Shown here: positions 24,328 through 34,441 of the stretch, piece after piece
How positions within the stretch are numbered: the stretch's first letter is position 1
How the letters are laid out: each line of letters opens with the position of its first letter
Notes under the pieces: model-generated
What the model was told of the DNA's origin: nothing
What the model saw: the letters and a program-made list of their open reading frames with translations, nothing else
The model's database searches: none
Source of the DNA: Nocardioides plantarum
GTDB taxonomy: Bacteria; Actinomycetota; Actinomycetes; Propionibacteriales; Nocardioidaceae
Reading direction: 5' to 3'
Length of the DNA stretch: 64,000 bases
Assembly (NCBI RefSeq): GCF_006346395.1
Contig: NZ_VDMS01000001.1
Coordinates: 1,178,001-1,242,000, forward strand
Translations under genes and position numbers: made by a program

Positions 24328-25674
24328 TCATTCTACCCAATAGGGTCGGTCGACCATCTTGCCAGCAAGTGCCGGGTATTCGTCGTACCCGCAAAGCGAG
24401 TGCTTTGCGCTTCCAGCGAACTTGTACGAAAGCCTGTTTGACTTCGTGTAAGCCTTTTTCACCGACAGGTTGATGCCAATGATCTTGGCAAACTTGACCG
24501 CAGCGCCGTAACTGTAAGCCTTGCCCCTGTCGTCCGTTCGATCGAACTGGTAGTTTCTCGGCTGATTCGCGCAGTACTTCTTCCATCCGGGGCGGACTAG
24601 CCCGCTTGTGTTGTCCTGGGCACCGCCGGTTTCGACGTGGGGGCGCTGGTAGCGGGTCTCGCCCTTGCACCCCTCACCAAGAACGTAATAGTGGTAGTTC
24701 ACCTGTATCTGGTAGCTGCGGGCGACCTTGAGGGGGTCCCAGGTCCCCGTCCATGAACCGCCCACAGTCCGCGTTCCGCTCGCTTTGTAGTCGAATCCGC
24801 TGCCACCAGAAGTCTCTACGCCGATTGCCACACCATATTCAGTCTCGTTGGAACTCCCTTGACTGTGCGCCATCCACGACGTGGTGTACCCGGCCGGGTA
24901 CGAAGTTCCGATAATGGAGTACACGTTCCGATCGCCCTTGTATTTCTCCTTGAGACATTGCTGGGCGTCACGAGAATCCGTAGTCGGCACTTCAGCTTCG
25001 ACAAACTGCTCGGGTGGTATGTCGACTCCGTCGAGTTCCTCGTCGTCCTCGTCGTCGCGTGTCACATCATCCCCCCTCAGCTGCGCCGAACTCTTCAGTA
25101 CCGGATAACCAGCCGAAGTTCGCGACCCGCTCAATCGCGGGGATGAGTCCAAGACTGAAATCCAGCTGTAGTGAGACGTGGGCTGATTCGACGATCGAGC
25201 GCCGCTTCCTTCAGGCAAGGGTTGGAGCCCAGCGCGAGCCGACAGGAAAGTTGTCCACGTGTCACCGCGAGCGTCAGTAACATAAAGAATGAAGTCCACA
25301 ACGCCGTCGGGCCGCCGTGCGGAGTCAGGAACATCCAAAGGACTAGCAAGCACCGAAAATTCCGAGCCTAGATCCCCGAGGGTAGCGGGAACCGGAAGGA
25401 GTGATTTAGTGGAGCCCACTAGCTCTTCACCTGTCGAGGGAGGCACAGCAAACAACTGGACCTTCCGCGCCTCTCCTGCGCTTGGGACGGACGCAATCAC
25501 TAGAGGCGGCACGTCCCTCGGCGACGCAGCAAAAGACGACGTCTGTATCGGCGAAAACATAGACGCTACAAGCGTCAAGGAAATAGCGATCGCTAGTTGA
25601 ACGCCGCGTCGCCAAGCTCGGGAACTGCGACGGCAAATTTTCTGCATGGCGTATTGACGCATGGGATCCACCAT
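24328..25674 (-). CDS. Secreted protein of unknown function, low GC
   Basis: 448 aa. Start at ATG 25674 is uncertain (ATG 25662 or 25647 also fit). A basic stretch and hydrophobic segment (VQLAIAISLTLVASMFSPI) form a signal peptide cleaved near SSFAASP. Residues about 60-230 are Ser/Pro-rich with an acidic run (RDDEDDEELDGVD); the C-terminal 200 residues are Tyr/Gly/Lys-rich and beta-like (SYQIQVNYHYYVLGEGCKGE, WKKYCANQPRNYQF) with four cysteines. The base composition and use of A/T-ending codons differ clearly from neighbours, suggesting transfer. No recognisable catalytic motif. Confidence 0.68.
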   Translation of the reverse strand: MVDPMRQYAMQKICRRSSRAWRRGVQLAIAISLTLVASMFSPIQTSSFAASPRDVPPLVIASVPSAGEARKVQLFAVPPSTGEELVGSTKSLLPVPATLGDLGSEFSVLASPLDVPDSARRPDGVVDFILYVTDARGDTWTTFLSARAGLQPLPEGSGARSSNQPTSHYSWISVLDSSPRLSGSRTSAGYPVLKSSAQLRGDDVTRDDEDDEELDGVDIPPEQFVEAEVPTTDSRDAQQCLKEKYKGDRNVYSIIGTSYPAGYTTSWMAHSQGSSNETEYGVAIGVETSGGSGFDYKASGTRTVGGSWTGTWDPLKVARSYQIQVNYHYYVLGEGCKGETRYQRPHVETGGAQDNTSGLVRPGWKKYCANQPRNYQFDRTDDRGKAYSYGAAVKFAKIIGINLSVKKAYTKSNRLSYKFAGSAKHSLCGYDEYPALAGKMVDRPYWVE

Positions 25675-26168
25675 TGGTCAAAATGGCAAGCTCTCACTCT
25701 GCCCTCAAAGGCCCGTGGCGGCGCTCCGGGATGTAGTGCGGCACCACAGGCGGAGCGGCTTGCGCTGTCAACATGGCTCGACAACTGTTCGGACTGAGCC
25801 CCGTCCGACCGGACTTGTTCGCGGAGAAAAGTTCTTCGGAGTGGGTAAGTTCACCCCCTTTGATCCGTCGCGGCGTGCTATCGGGGTACACGCTTAGCGC
25901 CACGTCGGAGGTTTCGTTAATCCGGATGCCCAGGACGCGCGCAGGAGGGGGCAGCGTCGAGGGTCAGGACCCAACCGGGTGGTGTACTTCTATCGCGTCA
26001 CCGTCCACGACGTAACAGGACCCACGTCGCGACTTCCGGCCGAGCTCCACGGAGTTCCGGTCCGCGACTGCGCGGCATACCTGCGAAGCCGTCTCGAGGT
26101 CCCGCCATCCGCTCCTCAGCCGGTCACCCCGGAACCCCCGGACACACGGCCCGAACCGCGAGCTGTCC
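25675..26168. other. Gene-poor stretch inside the repeat-bounded segment
   Basis: No convincing gene. On the minus strand a reading frame ending at 25964 (VELGRKSRRGSCYVVDGDAI then EVHHPVGS) looks protein-like but has no usable start and runs into the 103-bp repeat, so it may be the C-terminal fragment of a gene truncated at the junction. The part at 25675-25900 is AT-richer and probably holds the promoter of the secreted-protein gene. Confidence 0.4.
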
Positions 26169-26271
26169 GGCAGCGACGACACCGACGCCCAGGCCCGCGC
26201 CATCCTCGAGGAGTCGCAGGAGCGCACCGACGACCCCGAGGGCACCCGGCACGACTCCACGCAGACCCCGG
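26169..26271. repeat. Right copy of 103-bp perfect direct repeat
   Basis: Identical to 23199-23301. The reading frame of the small acidic protein is preserved here (SGSDDTDAQ to TQTPD and TAG) but without its start. The stop codon is directly followed by the end of the tag gene on the other strand. Confidence 0.95.
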
Positions 26272-26272
26272 A

Positions 26273-26860
26273 CTAGCGGGGCTCACCGCCCCGGCGGAAG
26301 CATCCGGTCAGGTGGGGGTCGAACAGGCCGAGGGCCTCCATCAGCGCATACATCGTGGTGGGCCCGACGAAGGCGAAGCCGGCCTTCTTCAGCGCCTTGG
26401 ACAGCGCCGCCGACTCGGCCGAGGTCGTCGCCATCGTCGCCGTGTCGTCGTACGCCGGGCGGTCGGCCGGGGCGAACGAGAGCACGAACGCCTCGAGCCC
26501 CTCGCGCTCGCGCAGGGCGAGGGTGGCGCGGGCGTTGGTGACGGCGGCAGCGATCTTGAGCCGGTTGCGCACAATGCGGACCTCGCCCATCAGCCGCGCC
26601 TGGTCGGCGTCGTCGAACGCGGCGATCCGCTCGGCGTCGAAGCCGCAGAACACCTCGCGGAAGGCCTCGCGCTTGAGCAGGATCGTCGACCACGACAGGC
26701 CCGACTGGAACGCCTCGAGCGTCAGGCGCTCAAGGTAGGCGGCCTCACCGTGGACGCGGGTGCCCCACTCGGTGTCGTGGTAGTCGCGCATCACCGAGGC
26801 GGTCGGGCCCGCCCACGGGCACCGGGTGACGCCGTCGTCGCCGAGCAGGGGTCCGACCAT
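26273..26860 (-). CDS. tag: DNA-3-methyladenine glycosylase I
   Basis: 195 aa from ATG 26860, which has CAGGA at good spacing; ATG 26869 (MTPMVGP) is the alternative. Family motifs: CPWAGP near residue 14, YHDTEWG with the first zinc-ligand His, WSTILLKREAFREVF (helix-hairpin-helix region) and DPHLTGCF with the second His and Cys four residues apart. Tag excises 3-methyladenine from alkylated DNA in base excision repair. It ends 2 bp beyond the right copy of the 103-bp repeat, and a tandem repeat array lies just upstream of its start. Confidence 0.92.
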   Translation of the reverse strand: MVGPLLGDDGVTRCPWAGPTASVMRDYHDTEWGTRVHGEAAYLERLTLEAFQSGLSWSTILLKREAFREVFCGFDAERIAAFDDADQARLMGEVRIVRNRLKIAAAVTNARATLALREREGLEAFVLSFAPADRPAYDDTATMATTSAESAALSKALKKAGFAFVGPTTMYALMEALGLFDPHLTGCFRRGGEPR

Positions 26861-26885
26861 GGGCGTCATCCTGCCGGGTCTCGAC

Positions 26886-27043
26886 AAGCTCGACCACCGA
26901 GGGACGGCTCGACCACCGAGGGACGGCTCGACCACCGAGGGACGGCTCGACCACCGAGGGACAGGCTCGACCACCGAGGGCCGGGCTCGACCACCGAGGG
27001 CCGGGCTCGACCACCGAGGGCCGGGCTCGACCACCGAGGGCCG
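26886..27043. repeat. Tandem repeat, eight units of 19-20 bp
   Basis: The core CTCGACCACCGAGGG occurs at 26889, 26908, 26927, 26946, 26966, 26986, 27006 and 27026. The first four units end in ACGG (period 19) and the later ones in CCGGG (period 20). It begins with GTCTCGACAAG, linking it to the dispersed repeat family seen at 11473-11566. It separates the divergent tag and lipoprotein genes. Confidence 0.9.
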
Positions 27044-27083
27044 CTCAGCGCCCGGGGTCGGCCGGCGTGTCTATGCTGCGCCG

Positions 27084-27979
27084 GTGCCCCGTCGATGTCG
27101 TGCCGCCGTGGTGGCGGCCCTCCTGGGCCCCGTCGTCGTGCTGGCCGGCTGCTCGGGCGGCGACGACGGCGCCGACACCGGTTCGGCCGCCACGCCGACC
27201 GCGGTCGGGGACCGGCCGCTCGTCGAGGTGCTCGACGCGGGCGCCGACGACCGACGGGTGCTGGCCTTCGACCCGGCGCCGGACTCCTCGTCGGAGGCGA
27301 CGATCGAGGTCGCCCAGCGGGTCTCCCGCGACCAGGAGCCGACGGTGGTGCCCCCGGTCTCGATCCCGTTCACGTCGAAGGTCACCGGCGTCGACCGCGC
27401 TGACGGAGACAGCGACGCGACCCTGACGACGACGCAGACCTACGACCGGCCGACCGTCGATGCGACGGGGTCGAGCTCCTCGGCCGTCAGGGACGTCGAG
27501 CAGGCCCTGTCGTCCCTGGCCGGGACGACGTCCACGCTCGTCGTGCGCCCCGACGGCACCACGGTGGAGGCGGCGAGCGGTGTCCCGGCGGCGGATTCGG
27601 TCGATGCCCAGGTGCGCGAGCTGGTGGCGGTGCTGCCCTCCGAGGCGGTCGGGATCGGTGCCCGCTGGACGGCGACCTCGGTGGACCAGGTCGACGGAGC
27701 CGTGGTCGACCAGGTCGCGACGTACGCGCTGACCGCGCTCGACGGCGACGCCTACGAGATCGAGGTGACCATCGACCAGACCTACCGTCCGGGCCAGGTC
27801 GAGGAGGTCGAGGTCAGCTCGGGACGCGGCACCCTCACCGCCACGCTCACCGGGTCGCTGGACCGTCTCCTGCCCGACACCGCGCGGGGCAACGTCGCGT
27901 CCCAGGTGTCCTACGTCGTGGGCGGTCAGCTCACCGAGGTGCGCACCACCGCGACGCTGGGGCTCGAGGCCGGCGTGTC

Positions 27980-27983
<4 letters not shown>
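27084..27983 (+). CDS. Lipoprotein of unknown function
   Basis: 299 aa from GTG 27084. Signal peptide [15 protein letters not shown] with lipobox Cys at about residue 23, followed by a low-complexity Gly/Asp linker. The rest is a Thr/Val/Asp-rich beta domain ([38 protein letters not shown]) repeated in style with another half upstream, but no known family. It overlaps the convergent histidine kinase gene by 4 bp at the stop codons, so no terminator separates them. Confidence 0.72.
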
Positions 27984-29151
<1,168 letters not shown>

Positions 29152-29155
<4 letters not shown>

Positions 29156-30123
29156 CTGCGCTCCCGCAGCCGGACGTGGGGCAGCTCGGGCGCGGGGACC
29201 GGGGCCCGGTCGTCGCCGACCGGGATACCGAAGTGCCCGTCGGCGTACGTCGATCCGTCGGCTCCCCCGTGGACCTGCGCCTGCCACGCGGCGCGGAAGG
29301 CCACCACCTCGTCGTGGGTGCGGCCCACGAAGTTCCACCACATCACGACGGCCTCGCCGAACGGCGGGCCCCCCAGGAGCAGCAGCCGGACCGGCTCGTC
29401 GCCGGCCACGAGGTCGAGACGAGCCGAGCCGGGTGGCACGTAGACGAGGTCGTGGGTCGCCGCGTCGTGCCCGGCGACCCGCACGGTGCCGGTGTCGAGC
29501 AGCACGCCGTGCTCGAAGCCCGCGTCGACGTCGAGGGCGACGGCGGTCCCCGGGGCGAGCAGGAGCTCGGCACCGAGCAGGGGCGTGGCCGTCTCGACCG
29601 GCGAGGTCACCCCCAGCAGCGAGCCGAGGAACACGCGGGCCTCGAGCCCGTCGCCCCGCACCGGGTCCGGGGCGTGGTGGACGAACCCGGGCTCGCCGTG
29701 ACGTGCGTGCTCGGGCAGCGCGACCCAGAGCTGCGCACCGTGGAGCGTCGTGCTCGCCGCGGTCGAGATCTCGGAGTGGCTGATGCCCCGACCGGCGGTC
29801 ATCAGGTTGACCTCGCCGGGGCGGACGAACGCGTGGTGGCCGGCGCTGTCGCGGTGCTCGATCTCGCCGGTGAAGAGCCAGCTGACGGTCTGCAGGCCGG
29901 TGTGGGGATGCGGCGGCATCACCATGTCGAGGTCGTCGGGGCCGTAGTGGTCGACGAAGCACCACGCGCCGATCAGGCTGCGCTGCCGCGACGGCAGCGT
30001 GCGTCGTACGGTCATCGCCCGCGGGCCACCCAGCGGCACCTCGCGAGGCCCGAGCACCTCGACGGCGACGGCCGGCCCAGCGGCGCAGGTGACCTCGTCG
30101 GGGTGGGGGTCGAGCGCGCTCAT
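29152..30123 (-). CDS. Pirin-family protein
   Basis: 323 aa from ATG 30123. Cupin metal-site motifs of pirins are present: [20 protein letters not shown] (HxH ligands near residue 75) and RGISHSEIS; a second, pirin-C domain follows ([37 protein letters not shown]). Pirins bind Fe and have been linked to redox sensing or quercetinase activity. Upstream of and coupled to a PAS histidine kinase, an unusual pairing that may suggest redox signalling. Confidence 0.9.
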
Positions 30124-30304
30124 CCGCCTATCGTGACACCGCCGCCGCCCCTCGGCACCGGTGGACGGGGTTCGTGACCCGCCCGCTCTCCTCGGCAATA
30201 GCCCGCTGAGGCCTGTCCCCCGACACCTCGGACGCGCTACTTTTCAGCGCCGACCGCGCCGACGCGGTCCCCGACCCTGTTGTTGCGACCCCGAGGAGCC
30301 CCCC

Positions 30305-30880
30305 ATGTCCGACTACCCGCCGCCGCCGCCCTCCCAGGGCGGGTACGGCGCCCCGCCGCCGCCGCTCGGTCAGCCGCGGCCCGGTGAGCTGATGGACCGG
30401 TTCCTGGCCCGTCTCATCGACGGCGTCCTGCTCGGCATCGTCTACGTCATCCTGTTCGCGATCTTCGTCGCGATCCTGGTCAGCGACCGGACCTACAACT
30501 TCGAGAGCGGCGACTACGAGGGCGGCAGCCGCTTCCTGTTCGGGATCGTCTTCGGCGTCGTCGCCGGCGCCCTGAGCCTCGGCTACTACGCGTTCATGGA
30601 GTCCTCGCGTGGTGCCACCATCGGCAAGCAGGTGATGAAGCTCAAGGTCGTCGGCCCTGACGGGGTCAGCAACCCGACGATGGAGCAAGCCGTGAAGCGC
30701 AACATCTTCACGGCCGCGCCGATCGGCTACATCGTCCCGATCGTCGGGCCGGCCATCGCCGGCCTGGCCGCCCTGGTCGGCGAGATCCTGATCGCGGTCG
30801 GCATCAACAACGACCCGGTCAGGCGCCAGGCCTGGCACGACACCTTCGCCGGCGGCACCCAGGTGCTCAAGATCGGCTGA
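30305..30880 (+). CDS. RDD-family membrane protein
   Basis: 191 aa. A Pro/Gly-rich cytosolic N-terminus (YPPPPPSQGGYGAPPPPLG) precedes an RDD domain: FLARLIDGVLLGIVYVILF, a second helix around FGIVFGVVAGALSLGYYAF, the conserved GATIGKQVMKLKVV, and a last helix before RRQAWHDTFAGT-type ending. The function of most RDD proteins is unknown; some have been connected to transport or signalling. Single gene with a hairpin terminator after it. Confidence 0.88.
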   Translation: MSDYPPPPPSQGGYGAPPPPLGQPRPGELMDRFLARLIDGVLLGIVYVILFAIFVAILVSDRTYNFESGDYEGGSRFLFGIVFGVVAGALSLGYYAFMESSRGATIGKQVMKLKVVGPDGVSNPTMEQAVKRNIFTAAPIGYIVPIVGPAIAGLAALVGEILIAVGINNDPVRRQAWHDTFAGGTQVLKIG

Positions 30881-30901
30881 GTCCCCCGCACCCCAGCACG
30901 C

Positions 30902-30935
30902 ACGGCGCCGGATCCCCCTGCGGGACCGGCGCCGT
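30902..30935 (+). terminator. Hairpin terminator after the RDD gene
   Basis: ACGGCGCCGG (30902-30911) pairs perfectly with CCGGCGCCGT (30926-30935), followed by TCGTCGTC. It lies 21 nt after the RDD stop codon. Confidence 0.7.
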
Positions 30936-30964
30936 TCGTCGTCGGTGGCCACTACATTGCCGCC

Positions 30965-31486
30965 ATGGGTCTGCTCACACCGCTCGCCGTGCGCATCGGT
31001 GCGCTCTCCTGGATGCCCCGGCTGCTCCCGCAGGTCGTGTGGGTCGACACCCGCCTGCAGCGGGCGTCGCGCGGCCGGGTCACGGTGCTCGACCTCGCGG
31101 GGCTGCCCAACCTCGCGCTGACCGTCGCCGGCCGCAAGAGCGGCCTGCCGCGCACCACGCCGTTGCTGTGCGTGCCCCACGACGGCGGCTGGCTGATCGC
31201 CGGCTCCTACTTCGGCGGACCCCAGGTCCCCCTGTGGGTCGGCAACCTGCGCGCCGCCACCACCGCGCACGCCCGCGTCCGCGGACGGATCCACGAGGTC
31301 ACCTGGCGTGAGGTCGAGGGCGCCGAGCGGGCCGAGCTCTGGCAGGTCATGCTCCGGACCTGGCCCAACTACGCGACGTACGAGGAGCGCACGAGCCGGG
31401 TGATCCCGGTGTTCGTCCTACGGCCGGTCCGAGGTCAGTACGACGGCGGGGCGACCGGCGGCGGACCCGGCGGCATCGGCGGGTAG
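30965..31486 (+). CDS. Ddn-like F420-dependent (deazaflavin) oxidoreductase family protein
   Basis: 173 aa. The split beta-barrel core shows LALTVAGRKSGLPRTTPLLC, GGWLIAGSYFGGPQVPLWVG and NLRAATTAHARVRGR, which are typical for the deazaflavin-dependent nitroreductase family (Ddn/Rv3547 group) that uses reduced F420 for quinone or nitro reduction. The Gly-rich tail (GGATGGGPGGIGG) overlaps the 3' end of the convergent gene by 52 bp. Confidence 0.88.
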   Translation: MGLLTPLAVRIGALSWMPRLLPQVVWVDTRLQRASRGRVTVLDLAGLPNLALTVAGRKSGLPRTTPLLCVPHDGGWLIAGSYFGGPQVPLWVGNLRAATTAHARVRGRIHEVTWREVEGAERAELWQVMLRTWPNYATYEERTSRVIPVFVLRPVRGQYDGGATGGGPGGIGG

Positions 31487-31854
31487 CCGGGCGTCTGGGG
31501 GCGCTGCGTGTCGGCCGCGACGACGTCCTTGTGGAAGCGCTTGTGCACGTAGATCGGCCGGCCCAGCGACTCGCACTTCCACCACAGCCCCGACGGGGGC
31601 CCGATCTGGACGGTCCGCGGCACCTCGGCCAGGACACCGGTGACCTTGGTCTGGCTCATCCGGGTCCCGTCGAGCACGAGGATGCGGCGGTCGGTCACCA
31701 CGACCGTGCGGTAGCGGTTGGCGAACAGCACGATGAACGCCGACAGCAGGACCCACCACTGGGTGATCTTCTGGCCACCGAAGACCGCCTGGACCCGCTC
31801 GCCCGGTTGCAGGAAGGGCTGAGCCCTCGTGACCATCGTGTCGCGTAGCGCCAT
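31435..31854 (-). CDS. Small membrane-associated protein of unknown function
   Basis: 139 aa from ATG 31854 (MALRDTMVTRAQPFLQPGER). One hydrophobic segment (WWVLLSAFIVLFANRY) is followed by VVVTDRRILVLDG, a pattern like bacterial PH-type or YdbS/YcxB-like membrane proteins, and a Pro-rich tail. It lies 73 bp downstream of the FHA-ABC gene on the same strand and could belong to that transcription unit. Confidence 0.65.
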   Translation of the reverse strand: MALRDTMVTRAQPFLQPGERVQAVFGGQKITQWWVLLSAFIVLFANRYRTVVVTDRRILVLDGTRMSQTKVTGVLAEVPRTVQIGPPSGLWWKCESLGRPIYVHKRFHKDVVAADTQRPQTPGYPPMPPGPPPVAPPSY

Positions 31855-31927
31855 GCACCGAACCCTAGCCTGGGGTCGCCCCAGGAATCGGCGTCCGACA
31901 CGGGGTCTGCGTCGCACGGGACCGCCG

Positions 31928-34414
31928 TCAGCGGTCGGACGTCGCGCTGCGTCGTACGAGCAGGTAGCCCAGCACGGTCGTCAATGCGGTGAGCAGCAGC
32001 AGCACGAGCACCGCGAGCACGAAGTGGCCGCCGCCGCCGAGCAGCGGGTCGCCGGAGAAGCGGTCGTCGCCGGAGCGGTCGAGCCCCATGGCGCTGCCGG
32101 CGGCGGCGTACGCCCAGCGCGAGGGGGCGAGCCAGGCGACCTGGGCGAGCAGCGGGCGGCCGTGGATCTGGAACAGCGAGGCCGACAGCACCAGCTGGAC
32201 CATGATCATGCCGACCAGCGCCGGCATGGTCTGCTCGGTGCTGGTGACGACGGCCGAGAGGGTCAGGCCCGCGACCACCATCGAGGTCGCGAGCAGGCCG
32301 ATCACCAGCGCGAGCCGGACGCCGCCCAGGCTGCCGTCGGGCCCGGGGAGACCCACGACGGCGATGAAGGTGACCACGAGGCCCTGCACGAACGCCGCCG
32401 AGCCGAGCACGATGATCTTGCTCGCGAAGTAGACGCCGGGCGAGAGCCCGACGGCGTACTCGCGACGAAAGATCGACCGCTCCCCCACCAGCTCGCGGAT
32501 GGCCAGCGCGGTGCCCATCAGGCAGGCCGCGACGATGAGCACGATGAGGCGCTGCAACGACTCGGCGGGCGAGAACGCGAGATCGACCGTGCACGCGTCG
32601 AGCGAGCCACCGGGCGGGCAGACGAGCGAGCTCTCGAGCGAGAGACCGTCGCCGCCGGGGACCAGCCGGCTCAGCAGCCCGAGCACGAGCGGCAGGGCCA
32701 GGAGCATGGTGAGCAGCAGCCGGTCGGCCACGACCACCGCGAGGTTGCGGCGGACCAGCGTCGACAGTTGCTTGCCGAACGACTGGCGCGGCGCGACCGG
32801 CACCGGGGCGGCGGTCGCGCGCAGGGCGGCGGTCTCGGTGGAGGGTCGCGGTGCGGCGATGCGCGACCAGAGGTCGGGCTCGTCGAGCCGGTCGAACACC
32901 TCGGGGTAGCTCGCGACCCCGAAGTGGTCGAGGACGCCGGAGGGCGGGCCGAAGTAGGCGGTCCGGCCGCCGGGGGCCAGCACCATCACGTTGTCGCAGA
33001 CGTCGAGCGCGAGCACCGAGTGGGTGACCACCACGACGACGCGCCCCTCGTCGGCCAGGGTGCGCAGCTGTCGCATGACCTCGAGGTCGAGGCCCGGGTC
33101 GAGGCCCGAGGTCGGCTCGTCGAGGAACAGCAGCGGCGGCGCGGTGAGCAGCTCGGTGGCGATCGAGACGCGCTTGCGCTGCCCGCCGGAGAGCTGGCTG
33201 CCGATGCGGTTGTCGAGCCGCTCCTGGAGCTGCAGCTGGCCCGCGACCGTGCGCACCCGCTGGTCGCGCTCCTGCGGCCGGGTGTCGGGCGGCAGCCGCA
33301 GCTCGGCGGCGTAGGCCAGGGCCTGGCGGACCTTGAGCTGGGGGTGCTGGATGTCCTGCTGCGGCACCAGGCCGATCTGGAAGCGCAGCTGGTCGTAGTG
33401 GGCGTAGAGGTCGTGGCCCTGCCAGACGACGCGGCCGTGGGTCGCCGGGCGCAGACCGGTGAGCGCCCCCAGCAGGGTGGACTTGCCGGCACCCGAGGGA
33501 CCGATCACGGCGGTCAGCGACGACGGGGCGAGCGTGCAGGAGACGTTCTCGAGCAGCAGCCTGCCCCCGTCGACGACGACGGTGAGCCCGTCGGCGTAGA
33601 GGGTGAACTCGTGCTGCGTCGCCGACGACAGCAGCTGGGCGCCGTCCCAGCGGAAGGTCTGGTTGCCGACGATGACCTCGTGGCCGGGCTCGAGCGCGGC
33701 GGCGCCGACGACCCGGTGGCCGTTGACGAAGACGCCGTTGAAGCTGCCGAGGTCGTGGACGACCGCAGGACGCCCGAGCTGGAGCCGGGCGTGGAACCGC
33801 GAGACCAGCGGGTCGTCGAGCACGACGTCGTTGGACAGGTCGCGCCCGATCGTGACCGAGCCACCGGGGACGGCGTGCGCCGGCATCATGGTCCGGCCGT
33901 GGGTGAGCTGCCCGGGCGGGACGACCTGCTGGGCCACCACGGGCGCCTGGCCGGCGCGGGGCGGCGGGGTCGCGACGTACGGCGGCGGGGTGGGTTGGGA
34001 GGGCTGCTGCGGGGCTGTCGGGACCGGCGGGGGTGCCTGGGCCGAGGCTCGGTAGGGCGGCGGCGTCGGGGGCACGTACGGCGGCGGGGTGGGGGCCACC
34101 GGCGGGACCGGCACCGTCTGCCAGGCCTGCACCGCCTCGCCCTGGGGGTCGCCGAGGTGGAGCACCGTGGCCCCGGCGTGCAACGGCTCGCGTCCGATGC
34201 GCCGACCGGCCACGAAGGTGCCCCCGGAGCTGGCGTCCACGGCGTACCAGGACGCGCCCTGGCGCTCGAAGGTCAGGTGGTGCCGCGAGGCCCGCGGGTC
34301 GTCGACGACGAGGTCGCAGGTCTGCTCTCGTCCGACGACGACGCGCTCCTGGTCGAACTCGCGTCGCCCGCGCGCGGTCTGCACCACGAGGCGTGCGGGG
34401 TCGAGGTCGGTCAT
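31928..34414 (-). CDS. FHA-FHA-ABC transporter (Rv1747-like)
   Basis: 828 aa. FHA domain 1 at about 8-75 (VVGREQTCDLVVDDPRASRH), a Pro-rich linker (about 100-160), FHA domain 2 at about 175-250 (TIGRDLSNDVVLDDPLVSRF, DLGSFNGVFVNG), then an ATPase domain (Walker A GPSGAGKST, signature QLSGGQRKRVS, Walker B LLFLDEPTSGLD) and an ABC-2-type membrane domain with six helices (about 550-825). The layout is that of mycobacterial Rv1747, whose FHA domains bind phosphothreonines made by PknF and whose export role concerns cell-wall lipoglycans. A cognate kinase is plausible at 46485-47900. Confidence 0.92.
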   Translation of the reverse strand: MTDLDPARLVVQTARGRREFDQERVVVGREQTCDLVVDDPRASRHHLTFERQGASWYAVDASSGGTFVAGRRIGREPLHAGATVLHLGDPQGEAVQAWQTVPVPPVAPTPPPYVPPTPPPYRASAQAPPPVPTAPQQPSQPTPPPYVATPPPRAGQAPVVAQQVVPPGQLTHGRTMMPAHAVPGGSVTIGRDLSNDVVLDDPLVSRFHARLQLGRPAVVHDLGSFNGVFVNGHRVVGAAALEPGHEVIVGNQTFRWDGAQLLSSATQHEFTLYADGLTVVVDGGRLLLENVSCTLAPSSLTAVIGPSGAGKSTLLGALTGLRPATHGRVVWQGHDLYAHYDQLRFQIGLVPQQDIQHPQLKVRQALAYAAELRLPPDTRPQERDQRVRTVAGQLQLQERLDNRIGSQLSGGQRKRVSIATELLTAPPLLFLDEPTSGLDPGLDLEVMRQLRTLADEGRVVVVVTHSVLALDVCDNVMVLAPGGRTAYFGPPSGVLDHFGVASYPEVFDRLDEPDLWSRIAAPRPSTETAALRATAAPVPVAPRQSFGKQLSTLVRRNLAVVVADRLLLTMLLALPLVLGLLSRLVPGGDGLSLESSLVCPPGGSLDACTVDLAFSPAESLQRLIVLIVAACLMGTALAIRELVGERSIFRREYAVGLSPGVYFASKIIVLGSAAFVQGLVVTFIAVVGLPGPDGSLGGVRLALVIGLLATSMVVAGLTLSAVVTSTEQTMPALVGMIMVQLVLSASLFQIHGRPLLAQVAWLAPSRWAYAAAGSAMGLDRSGDDRFSGDPLLGGGGHFVLAVLVLLLLTALTTVLGYLLVRRSATSDR

Positions 34415-34441
34415 GGCGCAGTCACCCTAGTGGCCGCGATC

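Noticed and set aside
26886-27043. Regular repeats that could suggest a CRISPR array.
   Set aside because: Units are contiguous with only 4-5 variable bases between them; there are no spacers and no cas genes.
25979-27403. A 474-codon plus-strand frame across the repeat and the tag gene.
   Set aside because: It crosses the 103-bp repeat in the wrong frame, runs antisense to tag and through the tandem array.
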